A stretch of DNA of 64,000 nt, taken from assembly GCA_965249215.1 (NCBI GenBank), contig CBDFLN010000002.1, positions 1,364,001 through 1,428,000 on the forward strand, given 5' to 3'. This DNA is from G963667675 sp965249215 (lineage in GTDB: Bacteria > Chloroflexota > Dehalococcoidia > Lucifugimonadales > UBA3495). The position numbers and the translations under genes are program-made. Below, in pieces: positions 41,917-51,100 of the stretch (its first letter is position 1; the number at the start of each line of letters is the position of its first letter). The notes below the pieces were generated by a model that ran no database searches, had not been told where the DNA came from, and was given only the letters and a program-made list of their open reading frames with translations.

Positions 41917-43198
41917 CGTTTGTCCTGTTTGCCGCGGCGGTGGCTGGGTCAGCAGGCGGGTGCCTGTTGGGCATCCAGACTTCGGCGAAGCCTTTCCTTG
42001 CCGCTGCCAAGAAGCGAGAATCGCTGGAACCCGGTCTACGGCTCTGCGACGTTACAGCAACCTAGGGCCCCTTTCCCGAATAACTTTCTACGCCACCCGG
42101 AACGAGGGCGTCTTGCCCGACGCGGGCAACCGCCAACTGTTTCAACAAGGCCTGGCTACCGCCGTTGAGTACGCCGAAGATCCCGTCGGCTGGTTGACCT
42201 TAACCGGGCCGAGCGGATGCGGCAAGACCCACCTGGCAGTGGCCATAGCCAACCGGTGCATCGAGCGGGGCGAGACTGTTTTCTTCATCGTGACCGCCGA
42301 CTTGTTGGACCACCTCCGGTCCACTTACTCTCCAGACGCCCCTATCTCGTTCGACGAGCTCTTTAACCGGGTTCGGGAAGTGCCCCTCTTAGTGTTGGAC
42401 GACTTAGGCACTCAGGGCACCACTCCCTGGGCCGCCGAAAAGCTGTTCCAAGTCTTAAATTACCGGTTCAACGCCGCCCTACCGACGGTTATCACCGTCC
42501 GCGGGTCTATGTACCGGTTACAGGAGGGCCTGCGCTCCCGCATAGAGTCTTCCGGAGAATTTTGTCGAGTCCTACCCCTAGGCTGGTATAACACTCGTTT
42601 GGCTCGCGGCATCGGGGACATACCCGATGAGATGCGACAGCAAATGACCCTCTCCAGGTTTGACCCACTGGGGGGCAGCGGTGCCTCCAAAATTGACCAA
42701 GACTCTCTGCGAAGGGCCAAACAGGCCGCTGAATCCTTCGCTGCCGGTGAACAGATGGGTGGCATCTGGCTCCTACTAACCGGGCCAGGAGGTTCCGGCA
42801 AGACCCACTTAGCGGTGGCCATTGGCAGCGAATACTTGCGACGGGGCCAGCCAGTGTTCTTCGCTTACGTACCCAGCCTCCTGGACCACCTGAGGTCGAC
42901 CTTCAGCCCCGACAGCCCCATAGGGTATGACGAGCTTTTCGAACAGTTGAAGACTGTGCCCCTCTTGATACTGGACGATCTGGGGGCCGAGAGCAGCACC
43001 AATTGGGCCGAAGACAAGCTTAACCAACTCATCGTGCATCGTCACGAGGCAATGCTGGCCACCGTGATAACTAGCGTGTTTTCTATCGCTGAGTTGGAGG
43101 AGGCCAAGCCTCGTATTGCCTCTCGGTTAGTAGACGACCACGTGGTGAATTGGCTGCCGCTTAAGGCTCCCAATTACCGGCAGAAACGCCGGGCCTAA
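41813..43198 (+). CDS. DnaC/IstB-like helicase loader with two ATPase domains, 461 aa
   Basis: Two DnaC-like AAA+ domains in one chain. Domain 1: Walker A GPSGCGKTH (132-140), HLRSTYSPDAPISFDELFNRV, Walker B LLVLDDLGTQ. Domain 2: Walker A GPGGSGKTH (324-332), HLRSTFSPDSPIGYDELFEQL, Walker B LLILDDLGAE. The two are strikingly alike, so they arose by internal duplication. Before domain 1 a CPVC (37-40) and CRC (63-65) pair forms a likely zinc site. DnaC proteins of other bacteria have one ATPase domain. The first ~35 codons overlap the DnaD-like gene. Both reading frames look genuine, though a later start cannot be ruled out. Likely role: load DnaB. Confidence 0.88.
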   Translation: MESLGDILRRIADKNTLRTTNGAGAFQPVETPDPDVCPVCRGGGWVSRRVPVGHPDFGEAFPCRCQEARIAGTRSTALRRYSNLGPLSRITFYATRNEGVLPDAGNRQLFQQGLATAVEYAEDPVGWLTLTGPSGCGKTHLAVAIANRCIERGETVFFIVTADLLDHLRSTYSPDAPISFDELFNRVREVPLLVLDDLGTQGTTPWAAEKLFQVLNYRFNAALPTVITVRGSMYRLQEGLRSRIESSGEFCRVLPLGWYNTRLARGIGDIPDEMRQQMTLSRFDPLGGSGASKIDQDSLRRAKQAAESFAAGEQMGGIWLLLTGPGGSGKTHLAVAIGSEYLRRGQPVFFAYVPSLLDHLRSTFSPDSPIGYDELFEQLKTVPLLILDDLGAESSTNWAEDKLNQLIVHRHEAMLATVITSVFSIAELEEAKPRIASRLVDDHVVNWLPLKAPNYRQKRRA

Positions 43199-43253
43199 GC
43201 CGGCCCTAACCCCCGGAACCCAGGCACTCCCACCCTAAGCCAACTCCCTCAGC

Positions 43254-44294
43254 TTACAGGGGCAAAGATATAGCCCTGCCGGTCTGTGCGCTGCGGGTTA
43301 CGGCTTCGGTCCACTCCATATAGTGGACTCCGACCTCAAAGGGAGTGTGGACTATCGGTTCCTCTCCGCGAATTGCGCCGATGAACTCCGCCTCTACACG
43401 CCAGTCGTATTGCTGCTCCGGCGGGTTGGGTATGAGCGACAACTGCTGGTCGCCCCGACGCCCGCCATGGACGTTGAGGTCCGGGTCCAAATACAGGGTG
43501 CCCTCGGTCCCGTATAGCCAAATCTCATCTCCCGGCGGCAGGCCGGTGACAGCGCTGGAGCGCAGGTGGGCTTGGGCGCCGTTGGAAAGCTGGCAAATAA
43601 TATCTACGTGGTCCGGGATAGTGATGCTAGTGAGTTGCCCGTTCGCGTCTTTTCGCTGGGGAACGTAGAGCTGTGTCATAGCCATCACCTTGGTGGCGCG
43701 GCCCACCCAGCGGATCAAGGTCTCGTACCATATACCCATACTAAGGGTGTTGTAACCGCTCAAGTCCCGGTCGTGCCGCCAGTGCAAGGGGCTGTCGTAG
43801 TCTATGAACCCGCCGGCGCTCAATCCTTGTATTTCTATGGCCAGCAGCTTTCCCAGATAACCTTCAGCCAAAAGCCCTTTGACCAGGTTGTCCACTTTAA
43901 AGGTGGTAGGCGCAGGCACTATTTGGGTAACCAAGCCGGGTCTGGCCTTGGCGGCATTCAGCATGTCGTGGGCCTCCTGCGCGTTGGTGGCCATCCGGGC
44001 TTCGCACAGCACGTGCTTGTCCTTTTCCAGGGCAGCCAGAGTCAGGGTCCGATGCATGTATGGCCACGTGCCGATGCAAACCGCGTCGATGCTGTCGTCT
44101 TCCAGCAACGCGCGCCAGTCGTCGTACACCGTTGGGATGTTGAACTCGTCGGCGATTTTCTTCCCCGACTCGCGGGTGCGGTTGGCCACGGCGACAACCT
44201 CCACCCCGTCAATTTCTTGAAACCCGGGAATATGACGGTATCGGCAGTTGAAACCTGCCCCAATAACGCCAACTTTTACAGCGCCGTTAGCCAC
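43254..44294 (-). CDS. Gfo/Idh/MocA-family oxidoreductase, 346 aa
   Basis: NAD(P)-binding Rossmann N-terminus (VKVGVIGAGFNCRYRHIPGF), then VEVVAVANRTRESGKKIADEF, DSIDAVCIGTWPYMHRTLTLAALEKDKHVLCEARMATN (in place of the usual EKP, with EAR), and the C-terminal alpha/beta domain ending HYMEWTEAVTRSAQTGR. The start is GTG 44294 with AGGGAGG 8 nt upstream; the frame extends to 44669 without similarity. The EKP Lys is replaced (CEAR), so it may not be a typical sugar dehydrogenase. It may act on cyclitols or sugar derivatives. It stands alone on the minus strand, divergent from the binding-protein gene. Confidence 0.88.
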   Translation of the reverse strand: MANGAVKVGVIGAGFNCRYRHIPGFQEIDGVEVVAVANRTRESGKKIADEFNIPTVYDDWRALLEDDSIDAVCIGTWPYMHRTLTLAALEKDKHVLCEARMATNAQEAHDMLNAAKARPGLVTQIVPAPTTFKVDNLVKGLLAEGYLGKLLAIEIQGLSAGGFIDYDSPLHWRHDRDLSGYNTLSMGIWYETLIRWVGRATKVMAMTQLYVPQRKDANGQLTSITIPDHVDIICQLSNGAQAHLRSSAVTGLPPGDEIWLYGTEGTLYLDPDLNVHGGRRGDQQLSLIPNPPEQQYDWRVEAEFIGAIRGEEPIVHTPFEVGVHYMEWTEAVTRSAQTGRAISLPL

Positions 44295-44805
44295 GATAAA
44301 CCTCCCTGCTGAGCGATGACATCCAGATTCCGGGGGCTGGGAAACGGCGTCGATTATAGGCGTGGACACACCTAGCGTCAAGAATCGACGCACGTCAGTA
44401 GAGATGCAACTATCTCTACTGGCTGCCATGCTCGCGGCGGGTTTGCAACTTCCACTATTGGCAGCCGGCAAGGCATCTTGCGTTGGCCGCACAGATCTGT
44501 CCGGTGTCGCAGTTGAGACCAAGAAACCTTTCCCCGTCGTCTGTGGCTGCGCGAGGCTTCGGGACTTGGATGCTTGGAGCGATTGGATGCGACGATTTGC
44601 ATAGTCGCGGGGCTGGAATACACAATATTGACGCGGCGCCATCTGCAGGAAGAGAATCGTTGACAGCAAACCGTTTGTGTGATAGCTTTTTCACAATTCA
44701 GCCAAGCCGCCCACAGCTAACAGTGCCAAGGGCGGGCTGGCAGTCTATTTGGCGTTTTGTATTTTGAGGCCTGGGCGCATTCCCCCAATTTACGGAGGTT
44801 GAACC
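44295..44805. other. 511-bp divergent intergenic region
   Basis: It holds the promoter region of the binding-protein gene and of the oxidoreductase. Apart from the candidate promoter at 44660-44688, I see nothing I can support. Confidence 0.4.
44660..44688 (+). promoter_or_regulatory. candidate promoter for the binding-protein gene
   Basis: TTGACA at 44660-44665, a 17-nt spacer and TAGCTT at 44683-44688. The -35 is perfect and the -10 weak. 118 nt upstream of the start. Confidence 0.3.
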
Positions 44806-46722
44806 ATGTCTAGAAGGCCCTGGTTGAGTCTTGGATTCTTAGTTCCTCTGCTGGCCGCGTTAACTATGGTGATTGCTATTTCCTGCGGCGGGGCGGACGC
44901 AACTCCGGAGCCAGAGGCGGCTGCGCCCACCGAGGCGGCTGCGCCCACCGAGGCACCTGCGCCCACCGAGGCGCCTGCAGATGAAGTGAGCGATACCGCA
45001 ACTCCCGCGCCTGAGGCAGAGGAGCCAAGCGATGAAGTGGTCGCTACTGCGGTTCCAACTCCGGAGCCAACCGCTGAGGCCACCGCACCCCCCGCTCCGG
45101 AACCCGGGGTTGCACCCCACGGCACTCTCACGACTTCTTTTGAAAGCATGCCCGTCTATCATCCGCATCCCCGTTACCGCGCCACCGGGTTCGAAGAGCC
45201 CACCATGGTCTCCCATGAGGGCATGTTCATACTCGACAGGAACTACCAACTCCAAGGGAATCTGGTGAAAAACTGGTCTGTCGCTGCCGACAACCGGACG
45301 TGGACCTTCGAGCTTCATGACGGGATTCGATTCCACGGCGACTGGGGCCCGTTGACCCCCGAAGACGTCATTTACTCCACCAGGGAACTGGGGGCAGATG
45401 ACGGCACTTGCGGCTGTTCCCAGATTCAGACACTGTTTGGCAATCCGGACGATGATTGGGAAACGGACGGCTTCTGGGAAGTGATAGACGACACTACCCT
45501 CAAGCTAAATTCAGACCCATCAGGTTTGGTGGACCTGCCCTACAGAATGGACTTTCCCAGCTCAAACTCAGGCTGGATTGTCAGCAAGAACCAGTGGGAA
45601 TCCATGCTGGATTCGGGGCTAAGCCAGGATGAGGCGCTCCCCAAAATAGTCGGCACCGGTCCCTGGGAATTGGAAGAGCTCAAACTGGGGGAGGTCTGGA
45701 CGTTCAAGGCAGTAGAGGGCCACTGGCGCCAGACCCCTTATTTCGCTGAGTTGCGCCTGCTGACAATACCTGAGGAAGCCACTGCCCTGGCCAACTTCGA
45801 GGCCGGTAGGACTGATACCTGGTCGGCAGCACCCGACTCTCTAAGCAAGGTGGCAGAGCTAGAGACTACCAAGTTCATGTCCCTGACGGACGTGGGCGAA
45901 ATGATTATGTACATCTGGCAAAACGGCTACACCTTTAACGGCACTGACAGACAGTGGCCGGGATACGACCCCGATTTGCCCTGGGTTTCCAGCGACCCCG
46001 AGGTTGGCTCTGAAGGATGGGAAAGGGCTCGGAAGGTCCGGGAGGCCATGGGGCTGGCCATAGACAGGCAGAAACTGGTGGACCAACTGCTGCATGGCAA
46101 TGGAGCGCCCGGGTCCACCTACGGGTGGCAGCCGCTCAGGAGTCTGTGGCCGGACGATTGGACCTGGCCCTACGACCCGGACCGGGCCAGGCAACTTCTA
46201 GCTGAGGCCGGCTATGCGGATGGCTTCGAAATTGTCCTATCGTCCGCCACCAGCCGTCTTGTGGAGGTCACCAGGCAGGCCTGCGAGGCGATAGCCGGTA
46301 TGCTCCAAGACGTTGGTATCGACGCCCGATTCGAGAACGTTCCCCTTGGCGAGCTGTACGACGGGTACAAGGCCCGCACGCAACAGGGAATCACCTGCCA
46401 GCACATCAACGCTTTTGGCGGTGAGCCTGTCTCGCTGCACCGCATCTCCTACGACCCTGAGTTGCTCTGGGGCGTCGGCTGGGACCACCCCTGGTTCACG
46501 GCGAAGATGAAGGAGGCCTATGAGACTACCGACTCCGAAGCCCGCTGGGCGCTCCAGTTCGAGATGGGCGACTGGCTGCGTGATAACGCCCTGGCCATGG
46601 CTGTTTACAGCCTAGACCAGATATTCCCCTTGGGGCCCCAGGTCGATAGCTGGGAGGAAAACCTGTCCATGGGTGAAGCCCAGTCAATCAGCGGCCTGGA
46701 ATACGCTCCTCACCGCCAGTAG
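44806..46722 (+). CDS. ABC-transporter substrate-binding lipoprotein, SBP_bac_5 family, 638 aa
   Basis: An extracytoplasmic solute receptor of the peptide/nickel/opine class. Signal peptide MSRRPWLSLGFLVPLLAALT followed by a lipobox with Cys27 (IAISCGG), so it is membrane-anchored. A low-complexity linker of PTEA repeats (residues ~32-95) leads to the binding domain: YQLQGNLVKNWSVAADNRTWTFELHDGIRFHGDWGPLTPEDVIYS is the signature. Later KVREAMGLAIDRQKLVDQLLHGNGAPG, DPDRARQLLAEAGYADGFEIVLSS. Length is normal. No permease or ATPase genes follow. The ligand is unknown. A strong terminator follows at 46765. Confidence 0.9.
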   Translation: MSRRPWLSLGFLVPLLAALTMVIAISCGGADATPEPEAAAPTEAAAPTEAPAPTEAPADEVSDTATPAPEAEEPSDEVVATAVPTPEPTAEATAPPAPEPGVAPHGTLTTSFESMPVYHPHPRYRATGFEEPTMVSHEGMFILDRNYQLQGNLVKNWSVAADNRTWTFELHDGIRFHGDWGPLTPEDVIYSTRELGADDGTCGCSQIQTLFGNPDDDWETDGFWEVIDDTTLKLNSDPSGLVDLPYRMDFPSSNSGWIVSKNQWESMLDSGLSQDEALPKIVGTGPWELEELKLGEVWTFKAVEGHWRQTPYFAELRLLTIPEEATALANFEAGRTDTWSAAPDSLSKVAELETTKFMSLTDVGEMIMYIWQNGYTFNGTDRQWPGYDPDLPWVSSDPEVGSEGWERARKVREAMGLAIDRQKLVDQLLHGNGAPGSTYGWQPLRSLWPDDWTWPYDPDRARQLLAEAGYADGFEIVLSSATSRLVEVTRQACEAIAGMLQDVGIDARFENVPLGELYDGYKARTQQGITCQHINAFGGEPVSLHRISYDPELLWGVGWDHPWFTAKMKEAYETTDSEARWALQFEMGDWLRDNALAMAVYSLDQIFPLGPQVDSWEENLSMGEAQSISGLEYAPHRQ

Positions 46723-46764
46723 GGAGCCCATCCCGCAACAGTCAATCTGAAGCGGCTGGATATT

Positions 46765-46799
46765 GATGCCCCGCCACCACAAACGGCGGGGCATCTTCT
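46765..46799 (+). terminator. rho-independent terminator-like hairpin
   Basis: GATGCCCCGCC, a 9-nt loop, GGCGGGGCATC then TTCTTGT; 11-bp perfect stem, 43 nt past the binding-protein stop. T-tract is short but suitable. Confidence 0.75.
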
Positions 46800-46909
46800 T
46801 GTCGGGGCCCCACTGCCGAGGGCCGCTATCGTTTCTTGCGGCGGTTTTCCAGGTGGGGTAGAATCATGCTGCTTGGCCCCCCAATCTGATAGTTGAGGAA
46901 AACTCCTTC

Positions 46910-47878
46910 ATGCCCTATCAGGAAGCCACGGCCCGCCTGCAGGAGTTGATCCACCGCAGGGACAAAGTTCTCACAGTCATGTGGCCGCCCAGCGCTTCTC
47001 TTGCGCGGGTGATGGAAGCCGCCGGGGCCGAAGCAGGGTTTGTTGGAACGGGAGTCACCGTCGGTTCCTACATGGGCGTGGAGGACGTGGGCACGGCCGC
47101 CCTCACTGAGTGTGTTCTGATCGGCGGTTGGATTGCCAGGGCAGTGAGATTCCCTGTCATTCTGGACGGCGACACCGGCCACGGCGGCATTATGGCGGTG
47201 CGCCGCCTGGTGGAGGAGTGTATCCAGGCCGGGCTTGCCGGCGTACGAATCGACGACCAGCCAATAGAGGGCAAGCGGGCCACCCGCTCAGCCGGAATGC
47301 AAGTGGAATCCCTGGAACTGGTGCTGGCAAGGTATCAGGCCGCGGTGGAACGTAAGCGGGAGTTGGACCCGAACTTCGTGGTCATGGCCCAGTGCTACGC
47401 CGGGGAGGCGGCCAACGGGGGTCTGGAAGAAGCACTCCGCCGGATGAAAGCGTATAAAGAGATCGGCCAGGTGGACTGGGTCCAGTTCACGGCCCCGCGC
47501 TCCATGGACGAAATCAAGCAGGCCCGGGAAGCCGTGGACGGACCCTTCTCGGTGATGCAAGGCTTTATGCCAGCTTTCCTGTCCAACAAGGAGTTGCTCT
47601 CCCTGGGAGTCAACGCGGCCTGGGGGGCAGTGCCCACTCACATGGTCACCGAGGCGGCGCTGTACGACTTCATCCTAGACTTTATGGCTCGGGATAGGGC
47701 AGCCGTAGAAGATTTCCGAGAGCGCAACAAAGACAACCCCTACGTCAACGGCAAGCTAAGGGTAGGCGGAGGCGAGGCCGCTAAGCAGCGGGAGTTGGAA
47801 GAAAGGTATCTTTCGCCGGACATGTTGGAGAAATACCGGAAGTCCGTTGGACGGACGCCGGAACGAAGAATCACTTAA
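46910..47878 (+). CDS. isocitrate lyase/PEP mutase family protein, 322 aa
   Basis: A TIM-barrel lyase of the ICL/PEPM superfamily. VMWPPSASLARVMEAAGAEAGFVGTGV is the usual start; FPVILDGDTGHGG gives the metal-binding Asp pair, and CIQAGLAGVRIDDQ follows. Where isocitrate and methylisocitrate lyases have the KKCGH catalytic loop, this protein reads EGKRATRSAG without Cys, so it is not one of those enzymes. A carboxyphosphonopyruvate mutase, oxaloacetate-decarboxylase-like or dimethylmalate-lyase-like role fits better. Followed 8 nt later by an amidohydrolase; likely one operon. The candidate ribosome site before 46910 is weak (TTGAGGAAAAC). Confidence 0.85.
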   Translation: MPYQEATARLQELIHRRDKVLTVMWPPSASLARVMEAAGAEAGFVGTGVTVGSYMGVEDVGTAALTECVLIGGWIARAVRFPVILDGDTGHGGIMAVRRLVEECIQAGLAGVRIDDQPIEGKRATRSAGMQVESLELVLARYQAAVERKRELDPNFVVMAQCYAGEAANGGLEEALRRMKAYKEIGQVDWVQFTAPRSMDEIKQAREAVDGPFSVMQGFMPAFLSNKELLSLGVNAAWGAVPTHMVTEAALYDFILDFMARDRAAVEDFRERNKDNPYVNGKLRVGGGEAAKQRELEERYLSPDMLEKYRKSVGRTPERRIT

Positions 47879-47886
47879 GGACGCGG

Positions 47887-49053
47887 GTGCAGGCGATGGC
47901 CGTAAACGGTTATAAGATTTTCGATTCCGATACCCACGTGGGCCCCTCAGCCGATATTCTGGAACGCTATATGAGCGTCGGCGACTTGGACAAGCTGAGT
48001 GAATTCGCCGATTTCCAGTCCCAGAACCGCAGGACGGGCCATACAACCTACAACTTCAATACCCGTCAGTACACCCGGCGCTTGGGGGACCCGGAGGCCC
48101 GCCCCCCCAAAGCAGGGGAGTACCTGACAGGGTTTACTGCCCAGCACCGCCGACCGCCCAACGTGCTGGTGGAAGACGACCCTGCCGAGCGTATCAAAGA
48201 CCTGGACGTGGAGGGGGTGGATGTCAATCTGTTGCTGCCCTCGGGCTGGTTCGGCGTTTGGACTTCGCAGGCTGACTTGGCCTTGGAAAATTCCATGTAC
48301 TCCGCCTATCACCAATGGATGGAAGACTACTGCAGTCCCTTTCCAGACCGGCTGACTGGGGTCATCCTTTGCTCCGGGAGGGACGTGGAGGCGGCCGTAT
48401 CCGAAGTCCGGCGGTGGGGCAAGTCCCGCTGGGCTATGGCCGTGTTCGCCTACGCTCCCTACGGCAAGCCCTTGGACCATCCTGACCTGGAGCCCATTTG
48501 GGCCGCGGCCGCCGAGCACGACCTGTCGGTGGTGCTGCACACCTTCACCGCAGCCCCGCCCTATGCCCCCGGCGGACTGGACACCTGGGACAACCTATGG
48601 TTGCAGAGGTCGGCGGCACATCCCTGGTGCGGGATGCGAAACATGGCTTCCGTCATAGGGTCGGGGGCTATGGACCGCTATCCCGATCTTCGAGTCGGGT
48701 TGTTGGAAGCAGGCCATGGCTGGCTTCCCTTCTGGATCAAGCGGCTGGACGAGCACACCCGATCTATCCCGACGGCGCTGCCACCGCTGGAACGAATGCC
48801 CAGCGATTACGTCTCAAGCGGCCGTTACTTCCAGAGCATCGAGATGTCCGAGGGCGAGGAAGTCACCAAGAGCGTGATTGACATCTTGGGGGAAGACATC
48901 CTGATGTATGCCTCTGATTATCCCCATAGCGAGAGTTGGTTTCCCATCTCGGTGGAGACGGTGATGGGCTGGACCAGTATCCCAGAGTCCGCGAAGAAGA
49001 AGCTCTTCTGGGACAACGCCGTCCGCTTTTATCGTCGCTACGACTCGGCTTAG
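47887..49053 (+). CDS. amidohydrolase (family 2, TIM-barrel metal hydrolase), 388 aa
   Basis: A member of the amidohydrolase-2 family (decarboxylases and hydrolases such as ACMSD). YKIFDSDTHVGPSADILERY begins the barrel; the usual DXHXH is represented by DSDTHV. FHTFTAAPP region near 545 and LLEAGHGWLPFWIKRLDEH carry the other His residues; YASDYPHSES gives the conserved Asp. GTG 47887 has AAGGA 5 nt upstream; ATG 47896 is an alternative. With the preceding ICL/PEPM-type gene it may form a small catabolic operon, but no substrate can be named. Length is usual for this branch. Confidence 0.88.
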   Translation: MQAMAVNGYKIFDSDTHVGPSADILERYMSVGDLDKLSEFADFQSQNRRTGHTTYNFNTRQYTRRLGDPEARPPKAGEYLTGFTAQHRRPPNVLVEDDPAERIKDLDVEGVDVNLLLPSGWFGVWTSQADLALENSMYSAYHQWMEDYCSPFPDRLTGVILCSGRDVEAAVSEVRRWGKSRWAMAVFAYAPYGKPLDHPDLEPIWAAAAEHDLSVVLHTFTAAPPYAPGGLDTWDNLWLQRSAAHPWCGMRNMASVIGSGAMDRYPDLRVGLLEAGHGWLPFWIKRLDEHTRSIPTALPPLERMPSDYVSSGRYFQSIEMSEGEEVTKSVIDILGEDILMYASDYPHSESWFPISVETVMGWTSIPESAKKKLFWDNAVRFYRRYDSA

Positions 49054-49233
49054 GAGCGGTCCGGTGCAGCGCGCCGGCTCTAATTGAGTGCGATCTCCAG
49101 GCGTTCCTTACCTGGGATCGAGCGGCAGATGAACCCGTTTTCTGGTGGGACCAGCCCAAAGCTCTGGCACATCTCTAGGCCATCTTCCCGGCCACGGTTC
49201 TGTGTCACGGCAATAGGGTAGCCATGAGGCGTT

Positions 49234-49581
49234 ATGTTAATTGAGCTAGAGGTATACGGCGGAGAAAACAGCCCTATGGACCTGAATCGGATGTTCGATC
49301 TCATATCCGATCCCAAGTCCATTTCCCAAGTGTTGACCGCCGACCCGACCGGTAGTGACCGCTGGTGCCGCGTGACAGGTTGGAGTGAGGCCGGTCCCTG
49401 CCCGGCCAAGGCCGCGCTCTCCGAGGACTCGGGAGAAGGCGTCGTCTTGCTGGTCTATGGAGGCGACCACGGCATCAGGCTGAAGCCCGCTGAGCTTGAA
49501 GAGGAATGGAACCTGGCCAGCCCCAACCAATGGGGTGAAGCCTGTTTGATGCTGTCTAAAGACGCTCCCACCAGGGACTAG
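49234..49581 (+). CDS. uncharacterised protein, 115 aa
   Basis: No family recognised. The frame MLIELEVYGGENSPMDLNRMFDLIS... has an alpha/beta look with DRWCRVTGWSEAGPCPAKAAL and VLLVYGGDHGIRLKPAELEEEW. A GAGGCGTT precedes the ATG. It lies between the amidohydrolase and tldD in the same direction, 180 nt after the former and 55 nt before the latter. Probably real but without known function. Confidence 0.5.
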   Translation: MLIELEVYGGENSPMDLNRMFDLISDPKSISQVLTADPTGSDRWCRVTGWSEAGPCPAKAALSEDSGEGVVLLVYGGDHGIRLKPAELEEEWNLASPNQWGEACLMLSKDAPTRD

Positions 49582-49636
49582 GCGGGCATTCAATCACTTA
49601 TCTCCCGCAGAGAATCATTGCCAGAGACGTTGACCA

Positions 49637-51100
49637 ATGGATGAGCTAATCTCTCGAGCGCTGGACCTTGCCATGGTCGAAGGCGCAACCTACGCTGATA
49701 TCCGGCTGGTCAACACCGATCGGGAATGGTATGTGGTGCGCAATGGTGTCGTAGACACCTTGAGCGCTAGCCAGTCCACCGGCTTCGGGGTCAGAGTGGT
49801 GGTCAACGGCGGCTGGGGCTTCGCTTCCAGCCGCGACTTCTCGCCGCCGGAGGTTGACCGGGTTACCGCCCTGGCCGTACACATCGCCCGGGCTTCCGCC
49901 TTACAGCCCCCGACCGGCGCCGGAGGGCAAAGGGACGGCGTTTGTTTGGGGCCTCCGGTAACCAGCAAGGGTGTCTATTCGACTCCTCTCCAGGTAGACC
50001 CGTTCACTATTCCCCGCGACGAAAAACTCGCATTGCTCTTGGCGGCCGATGAGGAGATGGCCCCGGTGCAGGGCATCACCTTACGCCGGTGTAACCTCGT
50101 TCTCATCAAGGAGCAAAAAACCTTCGCCAATTCCGAAGGGGCCCACGTAGAACAGACCATCTACGAATCGGGCGCCGGCATTCAGACCACAGCGGTTGGC
50201 AACGGAGAAGTACAGCGCCGGTCTTACCCAGATTCCCATGGCCTACAGTTGGGCCGAGCCGGGTGGGAATATATCCTGGCCATGGACCTGGCTGGAAATG
50301 CCCAGCGGACCGCCGACGAAGCAGTGGCCTTGCTGACCGCCGGTCAGTGCCCCAGCGACGTGACCACAGCCATCATAGGCGGCTGCCAGTTAGCCCTCCA
50401 GGTCCATGAGTCCTGCGGCCATGCCGTCGAGCTTGACCGGGCGCTGGGCTCGGAGGCCGCCTTCGCCGGGACGTCCTTTTTGACGCCCGACAAACTCAAT
50501 GACTATCGCTACGGCTCGGAGCACGTCAACATCACCGCCGACAGCCTTCGCCTCCCCGGGCTGGGCGCCTACGGCTGGGACGACGAAGGCGTTCCGGCCA
50601 AGTCGACTCCTATTATCAAGGACGGACTCTTTGTGGGGTACCTGATGTCACGGGAATCGGCGTCTGTGTTGGGGCTGGAGTCCAACGGTTGTATGAGGGC
50701 TTCGTCATGGAACCGCATTCCCCTGGTCCGTATGACCAACGTAAGCCTGGAACCGGGGGCCTGGTCCCTGGATGATTTGATATCCGACACCGATACCGGA
50801 ATATACATGGAAACCAACCGCTCCTGGTCCATAGACGATCGCCGCTACAACTTTCAGTTCGGCACCGAGGTGGGCTATGAGATCAAAGGGGGCAAACTGG
50901 GACGCCTGCTCCGCAACTGCACCTACACGGGCATCACACCCCAATTTTGGAACTCCTGCGACGCGGTCTGCAACCAAGACCACTGGGAGATGTGGGGCAC
51001 GCCCCAATGCGGTAAAGGACAACCAGGGCAGGTGGCCCATACCGGACACGGCGCCGCGCCGGCCCGGTTTCGCAACCTCAGGGTGGGTGTGATGCGATGA
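49637..51100 (+). CDS. tldD: TldD metalloprotease subunit, 487 aa
   Basis: The zinc-binding motif HESCGH at residues 257-262 is the HEXXXH of TldD, the catalytic half of the TldD/TldE protease that trims peptides such as microcin B17 precursors and degrades unfolded peptides. The rest of the family pattern is seen: YADIRLVNTDREWYVVRNGVVDTLSASQSTGFGVRVVVNGGWGFASS at the N-terminus, GAYGWDDEGVPAKSTPIIKDGLFVGYLMSRESA later. It overlaps the tldE start by 4 nt (ATGA), so both are translated together. Length is normal. Confidence 0.96.
   Translation: MDELISRALDLAMVEGATYADIRLVNTDREWYVVRNGVVDTLSASQSTGFGVRVVVNGGWGFASSRDFSPPEVDRVTALAVHIARASALQPPTGAGGQRDGVCLGPPVTSKGVYSTPLQVDPFTIPRDEKLALLLAADEEMAPVQGITLRRCNLVLIKEQKTFANSEGAHVEQTIYESGAGIQTTAVGNGEVQRRSYPDSHGLQLGRAGWEYILAMDLAGNAQRTADEAVALLTAGQCPSDVTTAIIGGCQLALQVHESCGHAVELDRALGSEAAFAGTSFLTPDKLNDYRYGSEHVNITADSLRLPGLGAYGWDDEGVPAKSTPIIKDGLFVGYLMSRESASVLGLESNGCMRASSWNRIPLVRMTNVSLEPGAWSLDDLISDTDTGIYMETNRSWSIDDRRYNFQFGTEVGYEIKGGKLGRLLRNCTYTGITPQFWNSCDAVCNQDHWEMWGTPQCGKGQPGQVAHTGHGAAPARFRNLRVGVMR

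Noticed and set aside
44890..45110. A collagen- or mucin-like protein suggested by PTEA repeats
   Set aside because: This is only the low-complexity linker behind the lipobox of a solute-binding lipoprotein.
49080..49409. Minus-strand open frame of 109 codons opposite the start of the 115-aa gene
   Set aside because: Some stretches look protein-like, but there is no start signal or family and it overlaps the better plus-strand candidate.
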